From assembly GCA_016783505.1 (NCBI GenBank), contig JADHWK010000001.1, positions 133,336-197,335 on the forward strand: a DNA stretch of 64,000 nt, written 5' to 3'. Position 1 is the first letter of the stretch. Every line of letters starts with the position of its first letter. This DNA comes from Candidatus Zhuqueibacterota bacterium (lineage in GTDB: Bacteria > BS750m-G25). The position numbers and the translations under genes are program-made. The notes beneath the pieces were generated by a model that saw only the letters and a program-made list of their open reading frames with translations, was not told the origin of the DNA and did no database searches. Positions 53,801 to 61,112 of the stretch are shown in pieces.

Positions 53801-55855
53801 CCCGTTCCCCATACTCTCCCCCAGGGAATCATCGTCCACCGACTGGGCCCAGTAGCCCAGAAAGAGGTCACTGTCCACTACCATGGCTTGCCCTAAGTAA
53901 GGGATGAAGTTGTGCTTGGTCACCGTAACCCACAGTGTGCCCGCCGAGACCGGGTTGAAATTTAGTGCAAGTTGGCCATCCTGGGAAGTCAGCCCCCGGG
54001 CATAGATCCCATCTTCCTCCTTCATCAGGCAGATGTGGGCATCCTCTAAGGGTGCTCCCTGATCGGTCACCGTTAGTGTAAGGGTATTCGACCCCGCCGG
54101 TACTGCGGGTGGATGTGCCACCCCCAAGGGCTGGGGAATGTCCGTCCATACCTGAAGCCCCGGGTCCCCCATCAGGTTATTCCAGTATGAATAGTCAGTC
54201 ACTGCACCGGGATCGGTGGGGCAATTGAGGTACAGGGCTAGTTTACCCCTGAAAAGCGCCGCCCCAATGGCGTAAAGCTCCTCATCGAAAATCCCATAGT
54301 AGATACCCATATCAAGACAGTTGTTGAACCGGGTATGGGTGGAAAGGGTGGCAGAACCGATGCAGGCCACCGCCCCCTTGGGGGTATAGGGGGAGCCCAC
54401 CCGGACAAAATATTCCGACTGATCAGCCCCAGAACCGACGAAATCCCCCGTTCCGCAGGTGATAATCGTAACCACGGGCAGCATGAATCCATTGGTCAGC
54501 ATTGCGATGTCATCGTTGCCAAATCCTTCCATCCCCAGCCAACCCCGATAATTGAAGAACCCCACCCCGTTATTGATGGCATTGCGAATAAAATCGGGGA
54601 CCGACCCCCCCATCGTGTACCACAGGGTATCCACCCTGGAGTAGCCGTGGGTCAGCATCCGCTGTTTAACATAACGTTTGGTATGGATGGTGGAGGTACC
54701 CGAGTGCGAGGAACCAGCCACCAGCACCGCCCGTTTGTACCACCCAGTCTGACCCATGTAGGGAGTTTTTTCGTAATATAGAATTTTGTTAACAATGGTG
54801 AGCAGTTCACCCAAGGAATTGACTGACAGCCGACCCACGAAGGCATCGGCCAGGATATCCCCGCCCTCGAGCTGGACGTAGGGGTGGTCGCTGGTGGAAT
54901 TGGCGGCGGGCACCGAATAGCTCCCCACCTGGGAGCTAGAAGCATCCCCCACCAGCACAATAAATTCAGGGGGGGACTCCCAGCTATCATAGGCCTGTTG
55001 AATGAAACTCTTGATAATATAATAACTGGTGCCGAAGGGAAACCTCTCAACGACCACCGAATGACCCTTCTTCCGTTTCCAATCCACCAAGGGCTGGATG
55101 GCATTCAAAAGATCAGGCTGATCAGGACAGATGAAAAGATAGCTTCCCTTCTCCGTTTCCTCATCAACCGCTGATGGTTCATAATTAAGAACGACATTCC
55201 GGTATAGCTTGGCAAAAGATTCAGAATACCTAGGCCGAACTCTTTCCTTCTCGTTAACGGTGCTGGTTCCAGAAAATTCCAGTTCCACCCGCAGGGTATG
55301 GTTGAACCGGATCTCCCCCGTAGAGGGGTTCACCTGGAACGGGTAGAAGGTGAGGGGAACCACCCTTAAGTCCCTGAGGATGGCCGGATCCCCCATCCTG
55401 ACGGTCTCCGAAGGATAAAAGGCGTCTTCAGAATAGTTGATGATGAGGGGATCGCCCTCCTTAAAATCGGGGGATTGGGCCGGGAAGATGCGAAAGCCCC
55501 TTTCTACGGTGTGATGGACAACCACATTTTTAATGCGCACCCCAGCCCTCGGGGGGATGGCGATCAGCCGTGTCACCACCGGCAGCTCGGGCTTTCCCAC
55601 CTCTATCAGGGACCCTTCCCGCCCCAGTTCAAGCACGGTAAAATCCTCACCATCCACCCTGAAGGATTCAACCCCAACCCCCGGGATCTGGGCCTCCACC
55701 ACCAATCCCGTTTCATCGGATGAAACCACCCGGGCCACCGGCTCGGTTCCACCGACGTTTGCGGGCAGGGAAAGCCATTCAGCCCGAACAGAAATCGAAG
55801 CCCATAAAATAACAAAACTGATGAGAAAAAAAGTTCGAGAAATCCTCCTCACCAT
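50876..55855 (-). CDS. Giant C25-like secreted protein with propeller-like region and sorting tail
   Basis: 1659 residues from ATG 55855 (AAAGGAAGAGGA before it); the ATG at 55885 overlaps the upstream gene and is disfavoured. Signal peptide, propeptide-like region, C25-like domain (~235-570) with FIVLVGDASS. The Cys is kept (C467 in ITCGTGDF) while the catalytic-His position is Trp439 (NYRGWL). Two CARDB-like domains, a GPDSYGYYAFD module, a carboxypeptidase-regulatory-like domain (GRVTDLETGEPLPRARV), a six-strand-repeat propeller-like region (~1300-1520), and a tail with YPNPFNP ending RKLLLIK. Probably one transcript with the downstream paralogue. Confidence 0.88.
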   Translation of the reverse strand: MVRRISRTFFLISFVILWASISVRAEWLSLPANVGGTEPVARVVSSDETGLVVEAQIPGVGVESFRVDGEDFTVLELGREGSLIEVGKPELPVVTRLIAIPPRAGVRIKNVVVHHTVERGFRIFPAQSPDFKEGDPLIINYSEDAFYPSETVRMGDPAILRDLRVVPLTFYPFQVNPSTGEIRFNHTLRVELEFSGTSTVNEKERVRPRYSESFAKLYRNVVLNYEPSAVDEETEKGSYLFICPDQPDLLNAIQPLVDWKRKKGHSVVVERFPFGTSYYIIKSFIQQAYDSWESPPEFIVLVGDASSSQVGSYSVPAANSTSDHPYVQLEGGDILADAFVGRLSVNSLGELLTIVNKILYYEKTPYMGQTGWYKRAVLVAGSSHSGTSTIHTKRYVKQRMLTHGYSRVDTLWYTMGGSVPDFIRNAINNGVGFFNYRGWLGMEGFGNDDIAMLTNGFMLPVVTIITCGTGDFVGSGADQSEYFVRVGSPYTPKGAVACIGSATLSTHTRFNNCLDMGIYYGIFDEELYAIGAALFRGKLALYLNCPTDPGAVTDYSYWNNLMGDPGLQVWTDIPQPLGVAHPPAVPAGSNTLTLTVTDQGAPLEDAHICLMKEEDGIYARGLTSQDGQLALNFNPVSAGTLWVTVTKHNFIPYLGQAMVVDSDLFLGYWAQSVDDDSLGESMGNGDGVLQAGETVELVVWLKNFGAQDSSGEVSAVLGTTSPWVTLIDTVETYGGLGPGDSAACADDFDFIISPSCPNGYQLPFDLTINDADCTWVSALEIPVFAPELRVGGHTFIGGGGTLDPGEVLELTVTVANQGPVGVSSVTGRLLSQDPFVTIPDPIGVFGAIPSGGVATNTQDHFQVAANALTIRGHQTTLFISLAAEGGFSDTVSFSIQVGTVGQQDPLGPDSYGYYAFDNTDSDYEVAPEYQWIEIDPNYGGVGSLIPLSDYGNEQDDVEIVDLPFPFQYYGHRYTRVSICSNGWLAMGSCSIPFFRNWGIPGAPGPDGMIAPFWDDLELGGGGVYCYHDPVNNWFVVEWSRVRTEYSNDLETFEVILYNPVSYPTPSGDGDILFQYETVNDVPGRYSDNDYATVGIESPSQADGLEYSYFHVRPLTASPLIAGRAIKFTTEINFLRGALRGRVTDLETGEPLPRARVRALGDVYFGITDSSGFYFIPDLLVKNYQFEAHLEGYNPLIQGVEITVDDTAALDFALTHPEVWVDSDSLTMVLAQGQSQEVAFTLSNPGNGPLEYRVGVHFQPDTGGAAGIPWDQEFSFDGGSPTGDGRLLGAAFVGKKFYVSGANNSAQPNYVYIFDLDGNYLDFFEQPGGSAGWGFRDLAWDGEYLYGSFGSTLTVFDTLGNFIGEIPSPVHPARAIAYDPGMDHFWVSGVNTDIYVIDRSGTVLRQYPSNLRIYGLGWQPEDEEGFNLYVFSKDGGDPGLQVSKMDTSTGEIRVVTHLAGFSGEHAGGAEITDEWAHSRWVMVVIIQASSDRVEGYHAGYHMDWISVSPRDGILPGGESHPIQVNFDTENWGVGEYRAQIRISHNALGDTVVIPVRLTITPVGVDEGDGHALPKVFTLGQNYPNPFNPETVIRYQIPVPSHVSLKIYNILGQEVAVLVEKDKAPGYYRVRWDGTVWPSGVYFCRMKARDFTQNRKLLLIK

Positions 55856-55868
55856 TCCTCTTCCTTTC

Positions 55869-56891
55869 TCAGTTATCCCATGCAATAATCAACAACCCCT
55901 GATCCCGGTCGGCCAGGTAGATATATTCTTCGTCAACAAAAACATCGTTGGCGTATGGGGTATTCAAAAAACCTACAAGGATAGGATTTCTAGGATCCAA
56001 AATATCACAAACCTTCATCCCCCCCCGACGACAGGCTAAAAAGGCTTTCTTATCTTTAACTACAATTCGATCCGCATAAAAATTATACTCGTTGGTATCG
56101 TAACCCCCCACTAAGACCAGTGAATCAAGGTTAGAAATATCAACTACCTGAAGCCCTGCCCGACCGCAGGCAATAAAAGCAAAGGTGGAATCCACCCACA
56201 CATCCCGAGCTGACCCAGGCGTATCTACGGAACTTAAAAGCACGGGGGAATCTATATCCGACTCATCAATGACCGCTAAACCGTTTTGTTCCATTGCTAC
56301 ATAAGCATAGGGGAACTTTACGAAAAAACCCCGGGTATTCCAATCTAATCGTATAAAATTTCCTTTTATCTGCCACCAGTTAAGAACCCCAAATTGTTCA
56401 TAATAGGCGAACCAATGTATCCCAAAACCATCGGATAAATCAGAGGCCGCCACTACAACCGTATCCATCTTCTCCTCAACAATCTTAATATCTTCTATAT
56501 CCCGATCATAAGCATTGCCAACAGAATAGATGGAATCCAAATAGCTATAAAATTGTGCCTGGTTTTCAGTTACCACTATGAGGGTTTGGTTCAAGTGAGA
56601 GCCAGTTATTCCACTAACATCAGAGGTGTCAATAGTAAAAAAGGACGTGTCAAGGGTGGGATGGTATGGATTAGAAACGTTAAAAATTTCCACCCCCCCT
56701 TGATCCTCAGCCACAAAGATTGTATCCCCCAACACGACTAATTCTTGAGCATACCCACGTGTCATGGTTTCACTAATTACATTAAGTACAATTTCTGCAG
56801 AATCGGTGGGGGATCTACGCTTCCCACAACTATGCAGACCTAAGGTTAATATAATAAAAAATATTGACAAAAAGTGTGATTTTTTTAACAT
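55869..56891 (-). CDS. LVIVD-repeat lipoprotein
   Basis: 340 residues with signal peptide and lipobox LHSC, so lipid-anchored. The body is built of LVIVD-like repeats such as GGVEIFNVSNPYHPTLDTSF, AGLQVVDISNLDSLVLVG and GGMKVCDILDPRNPILVG, which form a beta-propeller in this family. No enzymatic residues are recognised. Its stop lies 13 nt before the chosen start of the giant C25-like gene, so the two are probably cotranscribed. A protein-interaction or surface role is inferred. Confidence 0.85.
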   Translation of the reverse strand: MLKKSHFLSIFFIILTLGLHSCGKRRSPTDSAEIVLNVISETMTRGYAQELVVLGDTIFVAEDQGGVEIFNVSNPYHPTLDTSFFTIDTSDVSGITGSHLNQTLIVVTENQAQFYSYLDSIYSVGNAYDRDIEDIKIVEEKMDTVVVAASDLSDGFGIHWFAYYEQFGVLNWWQIKGNFIRLDWNTRGFFVKFPYAYVAMEQNGLAVIDESDIDSPVLLSSVDTPGSARDVWVDSTFAFIACGRAGLQVVDISNLDSLVLVGGYDTNEYNFYADRIVVKDKKAFLACRRGGMKVCDILDPRNPILVGFLNTPYANDVFVDEEYIYLADRDQGLLIIAWDN

Positions 56892-56956
56892 TACATCATA
56901 AATCTAAATACTGTAAATAATTATGCATAAATAGATTGAATTACAAATCGAGGAGG

Positions 56957-56993
56957 GTCATTCTGAATCCGGCAACCGCCGGATGAAGAATCT
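56957..56993. repeat. GTCATTCTGA...GAAGAATC repeat with internal hairpin
   Basis: GTCATTCTGA, then ATCCGGC-AACC-GCCGGAT (perfect 7-bp stem), then GAAGAATC. Third member of the family; upstream of the LVIVD gene. Confidence 0.55.
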
Positions 56994-57036
56994 CTCTTTC
57001 ACGATAAATCGGGATCAGAGTAACCTAAAAGGGCTA

Positions 57037-58128
57037 TCATAGTGAGTAACTAAATTCCAACGAATAGCGATGGTTGGAGAACTCTTTTAAGTCCACCACC
57101 CAGGGGTAATCGGAAATCACCTCCCGACATTCGAAAAAGTATTCCAACCGCCCCTTCAGCCTGGGAAAGGGACGGGTTTCCAGTCCCAGCACGATCCGAC
57201 CCCTCCGGTTATGGCGACCCGCATGCAGAGAGTCTTCGAAGGGGTGGGCTTCAGAGGAATAATACCGCAACCTGAGACGATAGGCAGCATCCCCGTAAAA
57301 TTTATACGTCAAAATCCTAAAATAAGGGGGACGAATAGAGGCTTTAAACGTATCCTGAACAAAAGAAAGATCCGCCGACCCCGAGGGCGGGGACGGATCA
57401 CGGCCGATGTTATCGGCCTCCTGATAACAATAATCCAATCCAACCCTGAGGCCCTTTAGCAACCACATGGTAAATTTACATCCAAAGATCTGAGAGATAG
57501 TATCATATTCGGTAAAATCCGAATTGTAATAAAGCTCTTCTCGCCGGAGGTAAGCCCCCACCTCCAGCCTTTTCCTGAATCGCCAGTACAGCCCCCCAGT
57601 GTATTGGTTTTCGGTAAAATCACAGGCTCGATAAACCCTGGGATCACCAGAAAATAATGCCACTCGGTCGATATCCTGGTAATGCCTTAAATAGAAGGAG
57701 GGGATATAGAAATATTGAACCTTAAGGGAAAACCCGGCCCCCAAATCCTGTTTTGCCCAAAAAGTATAAGTCTGATAATCCTTGATGGAGTTGATAAGGT
57801 AAGATTTGTGTTTGGCCCAAAATTGCACCTGTGTTCTTCCCGGCAGCCCCAGAGACCATTCCCACCTGAGCCGCAATCGAACGGTGGTAGCCAGATCATC
57901 ATAAGTCTCAATTACCGAAGCATACCTCCTGGTGTTGTTAACGAAGTGATCGCGGTCGGCATCAGAATAGCGGAGAATATTGTCGTCGTAACCGATTCCT
58001 ACTCCCATCTGGATTCGGGGAATCAGGGGGTTAGTCCCGGCAAAAATGGATACAGCAGGGAACAAAATAGCGAAAGCTACAATCCATTTTCTTTGCACTA
58101 CAATCGTTTTAGAGTGAATTTTTCGCAT
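57037..58128 (-). CDS. Putative outer-membrane beta-barrel protein
   Basis: 363 residues with a signal peptide (IVAFAILFPAVSIFA). The mature part opens GVGIGYDDNILRYSD, an opening seen in several outer-membrane barrel families. It then alternates short aromatic-rich amphipathic strands (VRLRLRWEWSLGLP, LKVQYFYIPSFYL, LRVGLDYCYQEAD) to a C-terminal YSLEFSYSL strand. No domain name recognised. It overlaps the upstream gene by 20 nt, so the two are translated together. A channel or anchor role is inference. Confidence 0.65.
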   Translation of the reverse strand: MRKIHSKTIVVQRKWIVAFAILFPAVSIFAGTNPLIPRIQMGVGIGYDDNILRYSDADRDHFVNNTRRYASVIETYDDLATTVRLRLRWEWSLGLPGRTQVQFWAKHKSYLINSIKDYQTYTFWAKQDLGAGFSLKVQYFYIPSFYLRHYQDIDRVALFSGDPRVYRACDFTENQYTGGLYWRFRKRLEVGAYLRREELYYNSDFTEYDTISQIFGCKFTMWLLKGLRVGLDYCYQEADNIGRDPSPPSGSADLSFVQDTFKASIRPPYFRILTYKFYGDAAYRLRLRYYSSEAHPFEDSLHAGRHNRRGRIVLGLETRPFPRLKGRLEYFFECREVISDYPWVVDLKEFSNHRYSLEFSYSL

Positions 58129-59032
58129 CTTCTTCTGGAATCATAACCCTGACCAGAACGCTCCTATCCGGGTCCAACAGCTTAATCTGGTAGGAGTGCT
58201 TCCTCTTGGGAACGTTGACCAAAAAGAACCTTCCTTTCCCGGGAATCTTATCCTTTTCTGTAAGATATTCCGTTACCTTGGATCGAATCGTGCGTAATGG
58301 ATAGGTGGCAATGACCTTCCCATTCTCCGACAATTGAATCCGATATTTCTTCTCTCCTCTCATCCGGTAGTCAAACTCCAACCGGGTCATCACCTTAAGG
58401 ACGGTGGGACCGATGACTCCTACCCGAAAGGGGTCCTCCGGGGTCAGCCGATAATAGATGAGTTCCTCCTCCCGATAGCTCAAGGATATCGGGTCCCCAT
58501 GCTCGGCGGGTGTGAAGGCTATAAACTTAGCCCCTTTCCGCTCCAATTTTTCCCAGAACCGTAGCAGAACTGGAATACCCTGAAGCTCCTCAAGATAAAA
58601 AGCGTAGGTATGCACCCCACTGGGAACCCGAATCTCAGTATCAGTAGCCCTGCCGATGGGTATCTTCTTTCCTAAGGATTTGACCTTATTAGTCTTTCGG
58701 GAAACGGTCTCTATCTTATATTTCTTCCGGCCATCGTCCTTTCGATAAAAATAGGAATTTTTCACCTTTCCCCCCACTCCCCTGTACAGCATGGGTCGGG
58801 AGCGGATTTTAAGCCGCGCCGGGCCCATCAACTCCACCACTACTGGCTTACTGACCTGAAGGGGGTAATAAGTGCGTTTCTTCCCTTGAATGATGAGGGT
58901 CTCTTTCTTTGTCCATTCCCGGGGCCTCACCAACTTCCATTTTGACTTTGCCAGCGGAGCTCCAGGGGTCATCAGACCGGCCCACATGAGAAGAAATATC
59001 CCGACAAACAAGCTCTTTTCTATCCTTCCCAT
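58109..59032 (-). CDS. Unknown exported envelope protein
   Basis: 307 residues from ATG 59032 (GAGGAATAGAATT before it; the longer reading from 59092 lacks a ribosome site). A signal peptide is visible (SLFVGIFLLMWAGLMTPGAPLA). The mature protein is basic and beta-rich with repeated K/R-rich strands (VVVELMGPARLKIRSRP, and a later related VIGPTVLKVMTRLEF). I do not recognise the family. The two similar segments suggest an internal duplication. Cotranscribed and overlapping with the barrel candidate, so a periplasmic or outer-membrane partner is plausible. Confidence 0.6.
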   Translation of the reverse strand: MGRIEKSLFVGIFLLMWAGLMTPGAPLAKSKWKLVRPREWTKKETLIIQGKKRTYYPLQVSKPVVVELMGPARLKIRSRPMLYRGVGGKVKNSYFYRKDDGRKKYKIETVSRKTNKVKSLGKKIPIGRATDTEIRVPSGVHTYAFYLEELQGIPVLLRFWEKLERKGAKFIAFTPAEHGDPISLSYREEELIYYRLTPEDPFRVGVIGPTVLKVMTRLEFDYRMRGEKKYRIQLSENGKVIATYPLRTIRSKVTEYLTEKDKIPGKGRFFLVNVPKRKHSYQIKLLDPDRSVLVRVMIPEEDAKNSL

Positions 59033-59160
59033 AATTCTATTCCTCTGTATTTTAACGTCTTCGGAATTTCTAATTGAGAATATTTTTAGCATTATTTAAA
59101 CATAATTCCAATTGTCCCTTAACCTCGAATTGGCGTCAACTTAACGAGTGAAGTCAAATA

Positions 59161-59325
59161 ATTCCCTCTTTTTTAAAGGGGGATTACCACGTAAGTGCAG
59201 CGATAGCCGCCCTTAATGGGGTTGGCTTACGCCAAGGGGGATATTAAAATTTCTCATTCTTTCAATGCAAAATATACCAACATCAATTAGAAATCCCCAC
59301 TCACCCCCCTTTAGTAAAGGGGGGG
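59161..59325. repeat. G/C-run hairpin repeats (CCCCCTTT...AAAGGGGG type)
   Basis: CCCTCTTTTTTAAAGGGGG near 59164-59182, a GGGGTTGGCTTACGCC segment, and CCCCCCTTTAGTAAAGGGGGG at 59304-59324 (9-bp stem, 3-nt loop). This accounts for much of the 368-bp gap 59033-59400; no gene is visible there. Confidence 0.55.
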
Positions 59326-59400
59326 AATAACTAACTTACCCTCAGGCTGCCGCGCATGCGTAACTTCGGTGTGATCCTAAAAGTCAGGATTTAACCTCGA

Positions 59401-60519
59401 TCACAGCAGGCTATCCGGCTCCACCCCTTCCCTTTGCAACCGATGAACCCGATGGCCCGAATAAACCACGCCACCCAGGGCCGAAAGCAGTATCAACAAC
59501 GCCGCCCAGGTGACCCTGGGATCATATTTCTCGTCCGCAAAAATCTTCCCTTCCCCCACTTCGGGGAGGGGAACCGGGGCGATCGGTAGGCCATATTCAG
59601 AAACAATTCGGTTGATGTTCAGGATGTGAATAAGGGGAATCCCCTGTTCAGCCAGGCGGATCATGGCGCCCTTGAGCGGATAGTTCTTCATCTCTAAGTT
59701 CTTAGTCACCCCCGACCGGATCAACCGTCCGTTGATGGAATGTCCCAGGCTGCCCGCCCCGCCCCCCACGTTGATGTAGACTTTAATTCCCCTTTTCCCC
59801 GCCAGTTTACGGTAAATACGCAATCTCTCTTCAATGTTCTCCTCGAGGCTCTTGTTGTGGATCAGCGGCAATTCATTCCTCTCCACCGCCTGTCGGAGCA
59901 ACACCCTCCCCTGGACGGTCAACCGTCTCCCCATATCCTGCCCTCCCCCTAAGGAAGCAGCCGCCGAACGGATCGAAAAAATCCCCTTTTCTACCAACAA
60001 ATGCTCCATATCCAGCCAAGTGAAATGGGGATCGTTGGCCCCCCACTGAGAAGCCCCCACCGATGTGATAATAATGGGCACGATGTCCAACACCTCGCTG
60101 GCGGCCAGCACGGCGAGGTTAGCCCCCGGCATGGAACCGGTTAAGGCAACTGCAATTTGATCCCCCGGCCCCAGACCCACCTCCTTCATCATCTGCACCA
60201 CCACGGCGGCAAAGTTTGGGTTGAGCACGGTCAGTTTGGCGTCCAGCAATCCCCGATCGGTGGTGATGGGGGTGTACTGCTCCCCGATTAGAGCGGTCTG
60301 ATTGGGATCGTTTACCTGATCAATGAAAACCCCCTTTTCCAACCGCACTTGACGGATGAGGTCTCCGGCCCTCTTCATCAATTCAGCAGCCGTCAGTTTT
60401 TCTTCGAAGTAGGACCTCCTCACCATAACCGGGGAGTTCAAAGCCCATAACAACAGAAGGACAGCCAGCACCGCCAGGCCGATCAGCGTCCACACCGACT
60501 GAATGGTGGGTCTATACAT
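59401..60519 (-). CDS. pgsW: Poly-gamma-glutamate system protein PgsW-like
   Basis: 372 residues from ATG 60519 (an in-frame TTG at 60537 is possible). An N-terminal transmembrane helix (WTLIGLAVLAVLLLLWAL) and one near the C-terminus (AALLILLSALGGVVYSG) enclose a large domain with PGDQIAVALTGSMPGANLA and INVGGGAGSLGHS, glycine-rich loops that look nucleotide- or sugar-phosphate-like. The family is known to me as 'poly-gamma-glutamate system protein', found beside pgsB and pgsC; its biochemical role is not established. Third gene of the cluster. Confidence 0.75.
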   Translation of the reverse strand: MYRPTIQSVWTLIGLAVLAVLLLLWALNSPVMVRRSYFEEKLTAAELMKRAGDLIRQVRLEKGVFIDQVNDPNQTALIGEQYTPITTDRGLLDAKLTVLNPNFAAVVVQMMKEVGLGPGDQIAVALTGSMPGANLAVLAASEVLDIVPIIITSVGASQWGANDPHFTWLDMEHLLVEKGIFSIRSAAASLGGGQDMGRRLTVQGRVLLRQAVERNELPLIHNKSLEENIEERLRIYRKLAGKRGIKVYINVGGGAGSLGHSINGRLIRSGVTKNLEMKNYPLKGAMIRLAEQGIPLIHILNINRIVSEYGLPIAPVPLPEVGEGKIFADEKYDPRVTWAALLILLSALGGVVYSGHRVHRLQREGVEPDSLL

Positions 60520-60565
60520 TGATCTAATCTTTGGCAAATTTAAAATCCTGAAGGTTTGGGACTAA

Positions 60566-60619
60566 TCCCGAATATTCGGGATAGGATTTGTTTGTCCCGA
60601 ACCTTCGGGATGGGATTTG
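60566..60619. repeat. Tandem pair of extended TCCCGAA palindromes
   Basis: TCCCGAATATTCGGGATAGG (60566 on) and TCCCGAACCTTCGGGATGGG (60595 on), each followed by ATTTG, spaced 29 bp. They show that the conserved unit extends beyond the palindrome on one side. Between pgsC and pgsW. Confidence 0.7.
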
Positions 60620-60671
60620 GAGCTTGTGATTTATAGATTTTGATTATTTTGTGAAATTTAAGCATGTATTT

Positions 60672-61112
60672 CTACCCCCCTCCGAAGATGAGCATGAGTA
60701 GAAGTTTCACCAGAACTGCGGTCACTGTGACCACCGATAAGGTTCGCACCACCCCCTGTTGTTCCATCCACGAGGCGATCAGTCCCGGTATGATAAATCC
60801 CACCGCCTGCATTCGGATATCGAGGTCGAAGAAGGCGTAGAACCTGAGCTGCCGGCTTAGGTAGCCGTAGAGAAACCCCAGCAGGATGGCCATCACCAGC
60901 CGCCGCTTGCCGTAGATAAAGATAAATTTGGACAGCAGCTTGATGGTTAAAAAGGCCAGATAGGCCACGGCGAAGGTGCCCGCTACCCGCAGGGGTTCTT
61001 CTAAATGAAGGGCAATATATCCGGGGACTACTATCCCCCCGGCGGTGACCCCTAATACCTCGCCCAGAATAAGGCTGAAGAAGACCCCAAGACCGATGGC
61101 CACCTCGATCAT
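60672..61112 (-). CDS. pgsC: Poly-gamma-glutamate biosynthesis protein PgsC/CapC
   Basis: 146 residues from ATG 61112, which overlaps the pgsB stop as ATGA and matches the start of known PgsC; the ATG at 61142 would add ten unrelated residues. A polytopic membrane protein with ILGEVLGVTAGGIVVPGYIAL and VGFIIPGLIASWMEQQGV, both matching conserved segments of Bacillus PgsC (GLVVPGYLAL, GVIVPGLIANTIQRQGV). PgsC pairs with PgsB to form the polymerising complex. Confidence 0.9.
   Translation of the reverse strand: MIEVAIGLGVFFSLILGEVLGVTAGGIVVPGYIALHLEEPLRVAGTFAVAYLAFLTIKLLSKFIFIYGKRRLVMAILLGFLYGYLSRQLRFYAFFDLDIRMQAVGFIIPGLIASWMEQQGVVRTLSVVTVTAVLVKLLLMLIFGGG

Noticed and set aside
45725-55855. 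T9SS machinery near the tail-bearing proteins
   Set aside because: No PorK/L/M/N/P/T/U/V-like gene is seen anywhere in the window, so I do not claim a T9SS here.
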